Assembly: GCA_963170185.1 (NCBI GenBank)
Contig: CAUJGS010000100.1
Location: forward strand, 1-37,218
DNA length: 37,218 bases
DNA from: Bdellovibrionota bacterium
GTDB lineage: Bacteria > Bdellovibrionota > Bdellovibrionia > Bdellovibrionales > JAMPXM01
Reading direction: 5' to 3'
Shown here: positions 15,686 to 24,398 of the stretch, in pieces
Numbering within the stretch: the stretch's first letter is position 1
How the letters are laid out: each line of letters opens with the position of its first letter
Position numbers and translations under genes: made by a program
The notes under the pieces: generated by a model
Database searches by the model: none
What the model saw: the letters and a program-made list of their open reading frames with translations, nothing else
What the model was told of the DNA's origin: nothing

Positions 15686-16675
15686 CTATAGGTTTTTGAC
15701 AGCTTCCAGAGCGTAGTAGCTCAAGATCATCGACGCCCCTGCGCGACGAATTCCGATTAAGGACTCCATCATCGCTCGTGGCCCATCGATCCAACCCTTC
15801 TCCGCCGCGGCCATGATCATCGCGTACTCGCCACTCACCTGATAGGCCGCAATCGGAAGCGTCGTCTGACGGCGCAGTTCCGAAATCACATCGAGATACG
15901 CAAGCGCAGGCTTCACCATCAAGATGTCGGCGCCCTCTTTGGCATCAAGCAGGGCTTCGCGCAGCGCCTCGCGACGGTTTCCCGGGTCCATTTGATAGGT
16001 CTTCTTGTCACCGGCCTTGGGAGCCGAATCGAGTGCCTCGCGAAATGGTCCATAAAATGCCGAAGCGTACTTGGCTGTATAAGCCAGAATACTGCGGTCG
16101 CTGTAGCCGTTTTCGTCCAGCGCGCGACGAAGATAGCCGACTCGACCATCCATCATATCACTTGGTGCGATCCAATCGGCGCCCGCTTCCGCCTGGCAAA
16201 GCGCCATTTGCGCCAAGATCGGTAAAGTCTCGTCATTGAGAATCTTGCCATCACGAACGAGGCCATCATGGCCGTCGGTAGAGTACGGATCCATCGCGAC
16301 ATCCGAAATCACCGTGAGTTCGGGAACCGCGTTTTTCAATTCGCGAATCGCACGCGGCAGCAAGCCGTCACGGTTGAAGGACTCTTTGGCGAAGCTGTCT
16401 TTTTTCGCGTCGTCGATTTTAGGAAAAAGAGCGATAGCGGGAATCCCAGCAGCGCGCGCCTCCTTGGCCTTTACAACCAAGCGATCCACCGAGAGCCGCG
16501 CTTGCCCAGGCATGCTTTTAATCGGTTCGGCGATGCCTTTTCCCTCGCAAACAAAAAGAGGGAGGATGAAATTCGACGGCAAGAGGACCGTTTCACGAAC
16601 CATCTGACGAACCGATTCGGTCGAGCGATTGCGGCGTGGTCGAGAGCGAAGAACTGGTTTGACGTCGTATTTCAT
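15686..16675 (-). CDS. hemB: Porphobilinogen synthase (delta-aminolevulinic acid dehydratase)
   Basis: 329 residues from the ATG at 16675, preceded by AAGGGG and overlapping nothing except the ten bases after the gpmA stop. The enzyme joins two 5-aminolevulinate molecules into porphobilinogen, the second step of tetrapyrrole synthesis. The Schiff-base lysine is in ILMVKPALAYLD (Lys255); the second active-site lysine is in YTAKYASAFYGPFR (Lys202). The metal loop reads DVAMDPYSTDGHDG (about 125-138), with Asp and Ala where zinc enzymes have three cysteines. This form is associated with magnesium-dependent, zinc-independent enzymes. The longer frame to 16819 overlaps gpmA and is not used. It lies directly downstream of gpmA and is probably cotranscribed. 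Confidence 0.97.
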   Translation of the reverse strand: MKYDVKPVLRSRPRRNRSTESVRQMVRETVLLPSNFILPLFVCEGKGIAEPIKSMPGQARLSVDRLVVKAKEARAAGIPAIALFPKIDDAKKDSFAKESFNRDGLLPRAIRELKNAVPELTVISDVAMDPYSTDGHDGLVRDGKILNDETLPILAQMALCQAEAGADWIAPSDMMDGRVGYLRRALDENGYSDRSILAYTAKYASAFYGPFREALDSAPKAGDKKTYQMDPGNRREALREALLDAKEGADILMVKPALAYLDVISELRRQTTLPIAAYQVSGEYAMIMAAAEKGWIDGPRAMMESLIGIRRAGASMILSYYALEAVKNL

Positions 16676-16685
16676 CGGTTTCCCC

Positions 16686-17444
16686 TTATTTCTTTTTGCC
16701 CTGAGCAGCGACAGCATGCACAGCTTTTTCAATTTCCGCGGCATCACCAAGATAGCGCTTCGAAACGAATTTGAGGCTTTGGTCCAACGTGATCTCAAGC
16801 GGCACCGCTGTCGGAACATTGAGCTCCAAGATCGCTTCTTCCGACATGTTTTCCAGATGCTTTAAAAGAGCGCGGATTGAGTTACCGTGGGCCGCGATCA
16901 ACACTCGTTTTCCGGCCTTCAATTCTGGAACGATACGTTCGTTCCAATAAGGAAGAACGCGCGTGACCGTGTTGCTTAGCGCTTCGCAATCGGGAAGAAG
17001 CTCGCGCGGTACGTCTTTATATCGACGGTCATGCGATGGGTGATCCGGCGAGTCTGGCGACATTTTCGGTGGCGGTGTCGAGTAGCTACGACGCCAGATT
17101 TTCACCTGCTCTTCACCGTGCTTTTCCGCCGTTTCTGTTTTGTTCAGCCCCGTGAGAGCGCCGTAGTGACGTTCGTTGAGCCGCCAAGACTTCTCTACCG
17201 GAATCCAAGACGAATCGATTTCCGCCAACACCGATTCCAACGTGAGAATCGCGCGCTTCAGAACCGATGAGAATGCGCAATCAAACTCAAGACCTTCGGC
17301 CTTCAACACACGTCCCGCACGCACCGCCTCGGCCTTTCCAAGATCCGACAGACCAACGTCCTTCCAACCGGTGAAGCGATTCTCCATGTTCCAAACGCTC
17401 TCACCGTGCCGCAAGACCACGAGCTTCACCTGTTGTTGACCCAT
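16686..17444 (-). CDS. gpmA: 2,3-bisphosphoglycerate-dependent phosphoglycerate mutase
   Basis: 252 residues from the ATG at 17444, behind GGAGGAG. It interconverts 3- and 2-phosphoglycerate in glycolysis. The phosphorylated histidine is in LRHGESVWN (His13), followed by NRFTGW. The acid residue is in [10 protein letters not shown] (Glu91), and the second catalytic histidine is in [14 protein letters not shown] (His186). Length and motifs match dPGM enzymes closely. The gene is first of a pair with hemB and is divergent from the 230-residue exported protein, with a shared 120-base control region between them. Confidence 0.97.
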   Translation of the reverse strand: MGQQQVKLVVLRHGESVWNMENRFTGWKDVGLSDLGKAEAVRAGRVLKAEGLEFDCAFSSVLKRAILTLESVLAEIDSSWIPVEKSWRLNERHYGALTGLNKTETAEKHGEEQVKIWRRSYSTPPPKMSPDSPDHPSHDRRYKDVPRELLPDCEALSNTVTRVLPYWNERIVPELKAGKRVLIAAHGNSIRALLKHLENMSEEAILELNVPTAVPLEITLDQSLKFVSKRYLGDAAEIEKAVHAVAAQGKKK

Positions 17445-17564
17445 TGTTAATTCTCCTCCGCGATGCCTCAAAGCGAGACGGCTTTTCCACAATTCGGGTT
17501 TCCCCCCTTCAATTACTATCTTTTGAACTCCGATAAGTCAGCATCCGTGTGGAGAGGAATAGGC

Positions 17565-18257
17565 ATGAAGCAATTCAGAAAAATCGCGCTGTTCACGGTT
17601 TTGGCCATCATCGCCGTTGGGGCCACGACTTTGGCTCTGCAGAATATCTTGAAGTCCGATGGAGGCCTTGGGAGCCTCACCTCGGCTCTCGAGGCGATGA
17701 AGATCAAAAGAATGAAGCCCGGCATGCCTCCCGAGGAAATCAAACGCCAAGCGGACCTCGCGCCGAAGGGAGTTTTGGGTCTTCTTCAAGGCCTCACTTC
17801 GTCGGGCTCACTGACGATGGACCATGTCGCCGCGACACATCCTGGTTCCAAATCCGGATCGGATTCCAAAGAGGTCTACATCTCGGTTCGCGAAAACCCG
17901 AACGCGATTCTCGAACGGCAGACAAATCCTGAAACAGCGGATAGCTCGGGCGTAAAAGGTGTTGTCCAGGATGTCACCCACAACCGCACGATCGAGGTTT
18001 CGCAAACCAAGGACGGCCGCGAGGCGGTCGCGATCGTAAATGATCCAAGCATTCACGACTTCAATGACATCGATCGCATCATGGCGATGAATGTTCCGGA
18101 TGAACTTCGAGCCAAGATTTTAAAGAACTATCAAGAAACTGGCGTCTTGCCGGAAATTCTTGTGCGCGAAAAATCCAAGCGCAAGCCCAGCTCCGATGGC
18201 ACTCAGCCTGAAACAGGTCTTGAGCAAGACGATCCCTACAACAAAAACAACTGGTAG
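17565..18257 (+). CDS. Exported or membrane-anchored hypothetical protein
   Basis: 230 residues from the ATG at 17565, with GGAGAGGA nearby; the frame is open back to 17463 but without a ribosome site. A basic start and hydrophobic helix (about residues 8-26, ALFTVLAIIAVGATTLALQ) suggest an uncleaved anchor or signal peptide. The rest is hydrophilic. It contains MKPGMPPEEIKRQADLAPKG and a C-terminal section, IMAMNVPDELRAKILKNYQE then TGVLPEIL, which looks helical, and ends in a charged, disordered tail. No family is recognised. Confidence 0.65.
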   Translation: MKQFRKIALFTVLAIIAVGATTLALQNILKSDGGLGSLTSALEAMKIKRMKPGMPPEEIKRQADLAPKGVLGLLQGLTSSGSLTMDHVAATHPGSKSGSDSKEVYISVRENPNAILERQTNPETADSSGVKGVVQDVTHNRTIEVSQTKDGREAVAIVNDPSIHDFNDIDRIMAMNVPDELRAKILKNYQETGVLPEILVREKSKRKPSSDGTQPETGLEQDDPYNKNNW

Positions 18258-18277
18258 CGCCCGAAGCGTTATCGACG

Positions 18278-18871
18278 TTAGCGGTTGCGACGACGCTTGC
18301 CGCGGCCACCACGACCGCCACCTTCGCGCTGCGGCTGCTGGCCAGGGTCTCGAGGTTGCGGCCCGGAGCCGCCCCCTGGCGATCTTTGCTCGGCACGCGG
18401 TTGGTCTCCGCCTCGAGGCTGCGGGCCAGCACCTCGGGGTCCACGGTCTTCGCGTGGTCTGCGTTCTTCTCGGGGTTCGCGTGACTCGGCCGAACTGTCA
18501 CGAATAACCGTTTCGTCCTCGATGCGATCACCGACAGCTTTTGCGAGCTTCGATTTTCGACCACCGATAAGTCCCTGCTGCTTGGCAATCTGTTCGCTCA
18601 TGTCGACCGTGACGTCACCCAGACACTGCATCTGACAAGCAAGACGCCTGCGATCGATGAACCACCCCGTCCCGATAAGCGAAAGCTCCTCGCCCGCCGG
18701 AGGAAACACGTTGTTTTCGCCATCGACGATCTTCACACGACATTCGGCGCAAGACGGTACACCTCGGCAAACCGACTTCACGTAAATGCCGTTATCCTCT
18801 GCGAGATGCATGACACTTTGGCCGGGCTTGATTTCAAACTCCACGTTTTGTGGAACGAATTTGACCTTCAC
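18278..18871 (-). CDS. 2Fe-2S ferredoxin with Arg/Gly-rich C-terminal tail
   Basis: 197 residues starting with GTG one base after the tyrS stop. Residues 1-95 are a 2Fe-2S ferredoxin with cysteines in VCRGVPSCAECRVKI (Cys35, 41, 44) and RRLACQMQC (Cys79, plus an extra Cys83). The C-x5-C-x2-C spacing is the adrenodoxin-like type rather than the plant C-x4-C-x2-C type. Residues about 125-197 are a low-complexity tail rich in Arg, Gly, Pro and Gln (REERRPREDRGPRG; GGGRGGRGKRRRNR), unlike any usual ferredoxin part and resembling RGG-type RNA-binding tails. Electron transfer is expected; the tail suggests binding to RNA, membrane or a partner. It is the last gene of the rny-tyrS run. Confidence 0.85.
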   Translation of the reverse strand: MKVKFVPQNVEFEIKPGQSVMHLAEDNGIYVKSVCRGVPSCAECRVKIVDGENNVFPPAGEELSLIGTGWFIDRRRLACQMQCLGDVTVDMSEQIAKQQGLIGGRKSKLAKAVGDRIEDETVIRDSSAESREPREERRPREDRGPRGAGPQPRGGDQPRAEQRSPGGGSGPQPRDPGQQPQREGGGRGGRGKRRRNR

Positions 18872-18872
18872 G

Positions 18873-20132
18873 TCACTTCACCTTCAGTTTCAAGAACTTC
18901 TTTTTTCCGGCTTTGACGACAAGGTCTTGCCCCGCCTTCACCGTGAACTTCGTCGTCAGATCGAGCTTCAGTTCGCGAACCTTTTCGCCCGCTATTTCAA
19001 GCCCACCGCCTTCGATCAATCGACGCGCTTCCGACGTCGAAGCGGCCATGCCCCAGTCTTTCAAAAGTGCCGCGATATCGCTTACGCCCTGAAGGGCCGA
19101 AACCGCGATCTCTTTTTCCGGCATATCATCCGGCACACCTTTGTTCACAAAAATGCGGTCGAACTCCTCGACCGCGGCTTTGCCCGCCGCCTCGCCATGA
19201 AAACGCGAGACGACCATCTGCCCCAGGCGCACTTTGTAGTCGCGTGGGTTCACCGAGCCAGCAGCCATTGCTTTTTTCATGGTCTCGATCTCGGCCAAAG
19301 GGACATCGGTAAGAAGCTCGTAGTAGCGAAGCATCAGCTGATCGGAAACACGCATGGTTTTTCCGAACATGTCGCGCGGCGAATCGTCGAAACCAATATA
19401 GTTGTCTAACGACTTCGACATCTTGTTCACGCCATCAAGGCCTTCCAAGATCGGCGTCGTCATCACGATTTGCGAATCTTGCCCGTAAGACTTTTGCAGA
19501 TCGCGACCAACCAAGAGGTTGAACAACTGATCTGTTCCGCCAAGCTCGACATCGGCTTTCATCGCAACCGAGTCATAACCTTGCATCAACGGGTACAAGA
19601 ACTCGTGAATCGCGATCGCAGTTCCACCCTTGTAGCGCTTGGAAAAGTCATCGCGCTCAAGCATACGTGCGACCGTATATTGTGCGGTGATTTTCACGAA
19701 CTCAACCGGCGTCAATTTATCTAACCAGGAAGAGTTGTGAACGATCTTCGTGCGCTCGGGATCTAAGATCTTAAAAATCTGTTTTTCGTAAGTTTTCGAA
19801 TTCGCCTGAACCTCTTCACGAGTCAAAGGCGGACGCGCTTCGTTTTTGCCGGTCGGATCACCGATCATGCCAGTGAAGTCACCGATCAAGAATTGCACTT
19901 CGTGTCCGAAGTCTTGAAAGGCTTTAAGCTTATTGATGACGACCGAATGACCCAAATGAAGATCCGGACGAGTTGGATCGGCACCTAGTTTCACAACCAA
20001 CGGTTTTCCATTGGCGTAGGATTTCTCGAGTTTCTTTAAAAGCTCCTGCTCTGAGATCAAATCGACAAGCCCGCGCTTGAGCGCGGAAAGCTGTTCGAGA
20101 GGTGTCGCGCGTTTTAAATCCGCTTTTGACAT
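18873..20132 (-). CDS. tyrS: Tyrosyl-tRNA synthetase
   Basis: 419 residues from the ATG at 20132, with GAGGAG upstream. It charges tRNA-Tyr. The class I signature HLGH is at residues 59-62 (in PDLHLGHS) and KMSKS at 237-241. The tyrosine/ATP pocket shows GADPTRPD and [10 protein letters not shown]. An S4-type RNA-binding domain occupies the last 65 or so residues ([18 protein letters not shown]). It starts 16 bases after rny and is followed at one base by the ferredoxin gene, so all three probably share a transcript. Confidence 0.97.
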   Translation of the reverse strand: MSKADLKRATPLEQLSALKRGLVDLISEQELLKKLEKSYANGKPLVVKLGADPTRPDLHLGHSVVINKLKAFQDFGHEVQFLIGDFTGMIGDPTGKNEARPPLTREEVQANSKTYEKQIFKILDPERTKIVHNSSWLDKLTPVEFVKITAQYTVARMLERDDFSKRYKGGTAIAIHEFLYPLMQGYDSVAMKADVELGGTDQLFNLLVGRDLQKSYGQDSQIVMTTPILEGLDGVNKMSKSLDNYIGFDDSPRDMFGKTMRVSDQLMLRYYELLTDVPLAEIETMKKAMAAGSVNPRDYKVRLGQMVVSRFHGEAAGKAAVEEFDRIFVNKGVPDDMPEKEIAVSALQGVSDIAALLKDWGMAASTSEARRLIEGGGLEIAGEKVRELKLDLTTKFTVKAGQDLVVKAGKKKFLKLKVK

Positions 20133-20148
20133 GTAATCTCCTCGCACC

Positions 20149-21726
20149 CTATCGCGCGTGTTCGACAACGCGAACTTCGCGCACAACCGTCACCTGCACT
20201 TGCCCGGGGTGACTGATCTCTCGTTCGATCTTGCGAGCGATATCGTATGACAACATCTGTGCCTGATCGTCCGTCACGCGCGACGCTTCAACCAAAACTC
20301 GGATCTCTTTTCCAGCCTGAACCGCAAATGTACGGATGACGCCGTCAAACGAGTTCCCGATTGATTCGAGATCTTCCATACGACGAACGTAGTTGTCGAT
20401 CGACTGGCGGCGTGCGCCGGGGCGCGAGTTCGAAATCGCATTGGCCGCCTGAACGATAAACGCCAAAACCGATTGCGGCTTTTCTTCGTTGTGATGTGCA
20501 CGGATTGCGTGAACAACCGACTCATGCTCACCGTACTTCTTGGCGAAGTCCGCGCCGACAAATGCGTGCGAACCTTCGACCGTGTGCTCGATGCCTTTTC
20601 CGATATCGTGCAAAAGCCCCGCACGACGAGCGCGCTTGACATCTTCGCCAAGCTCCGAAGCCATCATCCCCGCCAAGAAGCCGACTTCCAACGAGTGTTC
20701 AAGCACGTTCTGAGTCAGTGTATGACGGAACTTCAGTCCGCCGAGAACTTTAACAACTTCTGGGTGAAGTCCATGAAGCCCAAGTTCAAAAACCGCTTTT
20801 TCACCGTCGTCTTTGATAGATTTGAAGAGATCTTTTTTCACCTTCTCGATCACTTCTTCGATTCGAGCAGGGTGAACACGACCATCTTCCATGAGTTTTT
20901 CAAGGGCCTTGCGTGCAACCTCGCGACGAACCGGATCAAAAGACGAAATGACTACCGCCTCCGGAGTTTCGTCGACGATCAAGTCCACGCCGCAAGCCGC
21001 TTCAAGCGCGCGGATATTGCGCCCTTCACGACCGATGATCTTCCCCTTCATGTCTTCATTCGGAAGATTGATGACCGTGACCGTGCGTTCAGCAGTGTAC
21101 TCGCTCGCGTAGCGTGCGATCGCGACGGCGATTGTTCGTCGAGCACGCTCTTCCGCCTCTTGCAAAGCTTTGTCTTCGATCTCTTGTGCTTTGCGAGCGG
21201 CTTCGATACGCGCCTCTTCGGTCAACGCCTCGATCATTTCCTTTTTAGCCTCGGCCTGAGTGAGCTGCGAAACCTGCTCGAGGCGCGCTTTCAACGCATC
21301 TGCCTGGTTTTGCGCTTCCCTTTCGAGATCGGAAAGTTTCTTCTCGGCGATCTTCACCTTCTCGTCACGACCAGCAATCTCTTGCAAACGTGCCTGAAGC
21401 TCTTGTTCTTTCGACTGCGCCTCTTTGTCGAGACGCTGTTCGCGATCGACGAGGTTCTTTTCTTCTTTTTGAAGCTTCTCTTTTTGTTTTTGAATATCCG
21501 TCTCGGCGGTCTTGCGGGCACGCGCTTCAAAGTCCTTGGCGCGCGACTTGGCGTCTCGGTCAATTCGCGAAGCTTCGGAACGCGCCTTCTGCACGATGCG
21601 TTCAGCTTCGTCCGCCGCCGACTTTTTCGCCTTTTCGTCCATGGCATTGCGATAGAGAAGCATCGCCACCGCACCGAAAGCGAGACCCGCCACCAGCGCT
21701 ACAATCGTCAATACGACTTCATTCAT
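20149..21726 (-). CDS. rny: Ribonuclease Y
   Basis: 525 residues from the ATG at 21726; a GTG at 21735 is an alternative. RNase Y is a membrane-anchored endoribonuclease that initiates mRNA decay. Seen in order: an N-terminal membrane helix (about 4-24), a long charged coiled coil (about 30-195), a KH domain with IIGREGRN (about 231-237), and an HD domain with [11 protein letters not shown] (His373, Asp374). The length matches the family norm. The start overlaps the end of the cyclo-ligase gene by eight bases, which indicates translational coupling. Confidence 0.97.
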   Translation of the reverse strand: MNEVVLTIVALVAGLAFGAVAMLLYRNAMDEKAKKSAADEAERIVQKARSEASRIDRDAKSRAKDFEARARKTAETDIQKQKEKLQKEEKNLVDREQRLDKEAQSKEQELQARLQEIAGRDEKVKIAEKKLSDLEREAQNQADALKARLEQVSQLTQAEAKKEMIEALTEEARIEAARKAQEIEDKALQEAEERARRTIAVAIARYASEYTAERTVTVINLPNEDMKGKIIGREGRNIRALEAACGVDLIVDETPEAVVISSFDPVRREVARKALEKLMEDGRVHPARIEEVIEKVKKDLFKSIKDDGEKAVFELGLHGLHPEVVKVLGGLKFRHTLTQNVLEHSLEVGFLAGMMASELGEDVKRARRAGLLHDIGKGIEHTVEGSHAFVGADFAKKYGEHESVVHAIRAHHNEEKPQSVLAFIVQAANAISNSRPGARRQSIDNYVRRMEDLESIGNSFDGVIRTFAVQAGKEIRVLVEASRVTDDQAQMLSYDIARKIEREISHPGQVQVTVVREVRVVEHAR

Positions 21727-22396
21727 TTCCCACACCCTTCACCGGAGTGATCCACTCTCGGTCCGTCAAAACCGCGTCGAGTTTCACATCGTGCATTTCG
21801 CACGGAAGCTCCTCGACGACCTGCTCATGAAATCCAATTCCAATTTTAATTAACGGCCTAAGGCCATGCGCCTTACGCTTTGTATCTGTCTCCGCAAGGA
21901 AACGATCGTAATAACCGCGCCCGCGCCCAAGACGACCGCCCGAGCGGTCAAAGCCGAGGCCTGGCACCAGCGCACCCACCACAGCCACATCCGAGTCCGC
22001 AGAAACAAGCCGCCAGTCATTCGAAATATCCGGAGTTTCGATACCAAAAGGCCCGACTTCGAAACGACCACTTCCGCTTACGGCGCGATAAAAGCTCATG
22101 CTGTCGGCCGCACTTTGCACAACCGGGTAAGCAAACTGAACCGCCGACGATTCGGCCGCCAAACCATTTAAAGAAAGTGGGAGACGCGCTTCCGTAGAAA
22201 AACCGCGATAAGAAAGCCAAACGCCAGGGTACCTGGAGAGCCCTATTTCTAGCGCTTGCGCCAATTGCGACTCCGACGCTTCACGCCCCTCATGGGTTTC
22301 GCGCGACTTGAGCGTCGTCTTTAAGACATTGCGATATTCCGCTTTAGACGCTGCCGACTCTGTTCCCAAAGCCCGCGCGTTTTGCGAGTGGTTCAC
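21719..22396 (-). CDS. 5-formyltetrahydrofolate cyclo-ligase
   Basis: 225 residues from a GTG at 22396 with AAGGGAG upstream. It converts 5-formyl-THF to 5,10-methenyl-THF using ATP. The family motif is GFDRSGGRLGRGRGYYDRFL (about 150-169), with a further GIGFHEQVVEELP block. The first 40 residues are longer and more polar than in many members. The gene follows the zapA-like gene at 29 bases, a classic bacterial order, but here without room for a 6S RNA between them. It overlaps rny by eight bases. Confidence 0.92.
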   Translation of the reverse strand: MNHSQNARALGTESAASKAEYRNVLKTTLKSRETHEGREASESQLAQALEIGLSRYPGVWLSYRGFSTEARLPLSLNGLAAESSAVQFAYPVVQSAADSMSFYRAVSGSGRFEVGPFGIETPDISNDWRLVSADSDVAVVGALVPGLGFDRSGGRLGRGRGYYDRFLAETDTKRKAHGLRPLIKIGIGFHEQVVEELPCEMHDVKLDAVLTDREWITPVKGVGNE

Positions 22397-22425
22397 GTTT
22401 ACTCCCTTCGGCCGCCATAAATGGC

Positions 22426-22899
22426 TTAAGCCGTCGGGCTGGATTTCTCCAAATCGTCGATCACACGAGAGATCTTGGCCTCGAGATTATCTGTGAGCTC
22501 GCGCGCTTGGCGCTTCAGAAGAAGGAGCTCTTCGGCCATGTTAAGCGCGGCCAAAATCGCCGCATTTTGAATCGAACCCGTTTTCGTAAGAGGAAGCGCC
22601 TGACAGACTTTTTCGTCCACCATGCGTACGAGTTCGCTAACTGTTTCTTCGTCGTGTGAAGACTTGAGTCTGAGGGGCACGCCCGCAATCAAAACTTGCT
22701 GCGAACCTTGACCACTCGCACGCGCCGTCGCGGCGAGATCGGCCTCAGGCCCAGGAGTCGCTCGAACCTTTCCACCCTTCTCGTTCCACTTCGAAGCCAG
22801 CGACTTTGCGAGGTCTGCCTTCAAAGCATCAGACTTCGCCGCTTCCGGCTTTCTGGTATCGAGAGTTGGGGGTGTGGGCATTGAGCTCTGTCCAGCCAT
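22426..22899 (-). CDS. zapA: ZapA-like cell division protein with N-terminal extension
   Basis: The ZapA domain fills the C-terminal 95 residues: VLIAGVPLRLKSSHDEETVS, a helix VRMVDEKVCQALP, then a long coiled-coil helix (NAAILAALNMAEELLLLKRQ). ZapA tetramers bundle FtsZ filaments at midcell. Most ZapA proteins are about 100 residues; this one has some 60 extra residues in front, polar and Lys/Ala rich. The start is uncertain: ATG at 22899 or 22881, or TTG at 22920; none has a good ribosome site. I use 22899. It precedes the cyclo-ligase gene and follows ftsY after about 112 bases. Confidence 0.8.
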   Translation of the reverse strand: MAGQSSMPTPPTLDTRKPEAAKSDALKADLAKSLASKWNEKGGKVRATPGPEADLAATARASGQGSQQVLIAGVPLRLKSSHDEETVSELVRMVDEKVCQALPLTKTGSIQNAAILAALNMAEELLLLKRQARELTDNLEAKISRVIDDLEKSSPTA

Positions 22900-23011
22900 C
22901 GCGATCAAGAGTATTCTCAATTACGAAAAAAAACGAGTGATTTCACGGCTCGATCGAGATTTGTCCCGCCCATTGCTGTGCCGCAACGACCACCGTTTCC
23001 GGCGCGGACGA

Positions 23012-24244
23012 TCACCCCAAAATCGACTCGACAAACTCTCGTGCGGCGAATGGGCGGAGATCGCCGATCTTTTCACCGACACCGATGAGCTTAATCGGAA
23101 GCCCCACCTCGTGAGAAATTCCCACCGCAACGCCGCCTTTTGCCGAGCCATCAAGCTTTGTAAGCACAACGCCATCCACCGTCAGAGCCCCGTGAAACTC
23201 TTTGGCCTGGATCAAAGCATTCTGCCCGCTGTTGGCGTCGAGCACCAAAAGTGTTTCATGCGGCGCCGACGGATCGAGTTTCGCAAGTACGCGCTTCATT
23301 TTTTTGAGCTCTTCCATCAGGTTTTTCTGTGTGTGCAATCGACCAGCCGTGTCGACAATCACGATGTCAAAACCCTGGGCACGTCCCTTTTCAAGAGCCT
23401 GATAAGCCACGGCACTCGGCTCGGTCACACCTGGTGGATCAAAAATCTCAACAAGTGGCCCCGCTCCAGCACCGCTTCCCCCCGCTTCCGGATTCAAACC
23501 CGCCGCACGATCCGTCCAAGTTTTTAACTGTTCACCCGCTGCCGCACGAAACGTATCCCCCGCCGCGACGAGAACTCTTAGACCACGCCCAGCAAGCTTC
23601 GCCGCGAGCTTTCCGATCGTCGTGGTTTTGCCCGCACCGTTTACGCCAACAACCATCAAGACCGCGGGCTTTGCATCAAATAGTTTCAGGCGCTCGACAC
23701 CATCGCTCGCCGTCTGGGCGATCGCCGTCTCGCTGCTGAGACTTGCGCCGCCCTGAGCATTTTTCTCCAAGATTTCGCCGATTTTTTTTGAAAGCTCACG
23801 GCGAACAGCTTCAAAACCTGTCTCGCCACTCGCTTTCAGTGTGTCGAAAACATGGTCCAACAAGTCCTGAACCGTTTTAGGACCCAAGTCCGCCGTGTAG
23901 AGAATCTCTTCAAGCTCCTCGCGCTCGGTTTCCGAAAGCGTTTGCCTGCCACCTAAGAGCGACTGAATTCGCCCAAAAAGCGAAGCTCGCGTCTTGGTCA
24001 GAGCACTTGAAACAGAAGCCGGTGCCGACGCCGCCCGCGCGACCTTGTCGGTCAGACCATCCGACTTAGGCGCTTCAAGCTCTTTGGCTGTTTGCTTCTC
24101 GAGAGCGCGTTTACGCTTCTCTTCTTTTTGGCCTTCGAGGTACCAGAAGAAAACACCAATTCCTATCGCCGTCGTAATGGCAAAAAGTCCAAATGCGAGC
24201 CAAATTCCGAGTCCACCGGTCAACACAGATTCTTCGTTGTACAT
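23012..24244 (-). CDS. ftsY: Signal recognition particle receptor FtsY
   Basis: 410 residues. FtsY docks ribosome-SRP complexes at the membrane and hydrolyses GTP. It begins with a membrane helix (about 11-36, GLGIWLAFGLFAITTAIGIG) followed by a charged linker, then the N domain (about 85-170) and the G domain. The GTPase motifs are VVGVNGAGKTTTIGKL (about 198-213), GDTFRAAAGEQL, VDTAGRLHTQKNL and TKLDGSAKGG. Between the GDTFRAAA block and the VAYQALE helix there is a Gly/Ala-rich insert of roughly 16 residues (about 250-266, EAGGSGAGAG) absent from typical family members. The C-terminus (IGVGEKIGDLRPF) is standard. Confidence 0.96.
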   Translation of the reverse strand: MYNEESVLTGGLGIWLAFGLFAITTAIGIGVFFWYLEGQKEEKRKRALEKQTAKELEAPKSDGLTDKVARAASAPASVSSALTKTRASLFGRIQSLLGGRQTLSETEREELEEILYTADLGPKTVQDLLDHVFDTLKASGETGFEAVRRELSKKIGEILEKNAQGGASLSSETAIAQTASDGVERLKLFDAKPAVLMVVGVNGAGKTTTIGKLAAKLAGRGLRVLVAAGDTFRAAAGEQLKTWTDRAAGLNPEAGGSGAGAGPLVEIFDPPGVTEPSAVAYQALEKGRAQGFDIVIVDTAGRLHTQKNLMEELKKMKRVLAKLDPSAPHETLLVLDANSGQNALIQAKEFHGALTVDGVVLTKLDGSAKGGVAVGISHEVGLPIKLIGVGEKIGDLRPFAAREFVESILG

Positions 24245-24322
24245 AGCGCTGCTTCTACCCCAGGAAGAAGACAGAGGTCCAGACGAGACCTCCTCAAGCT
24301 GGCAAGATTCGATACGATTCCC

Positions 24323-24357
24323 TCAAAAAGCAAAAAGGCCCCTATTCGGGACCTTTT
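24323..24357 (-). terminator. Rho-independent terminator of smc
   Basis: On the - strand AAAAGG-T-CCC pairs with GGG-G-CCTTTT (24333-24357, one mismatch) around a 5-base loop, followed by TTTTTGCTTTTT. It lies about 40 bases past the smc stop and separates smc from ftsY. Confidence 0.8.
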
Positions 24358-24398
24358 CTAGACTCTTACATTAAGACTCTTACAAGGATCGTTGCTCT

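Noticed and set aside
20473-21750. Long open frame antisense to rny
   Set aside because: It is a mirror of the coding frame of a certain gene; its Phe/Arg/Leu-rich composition is typical of such shadows.
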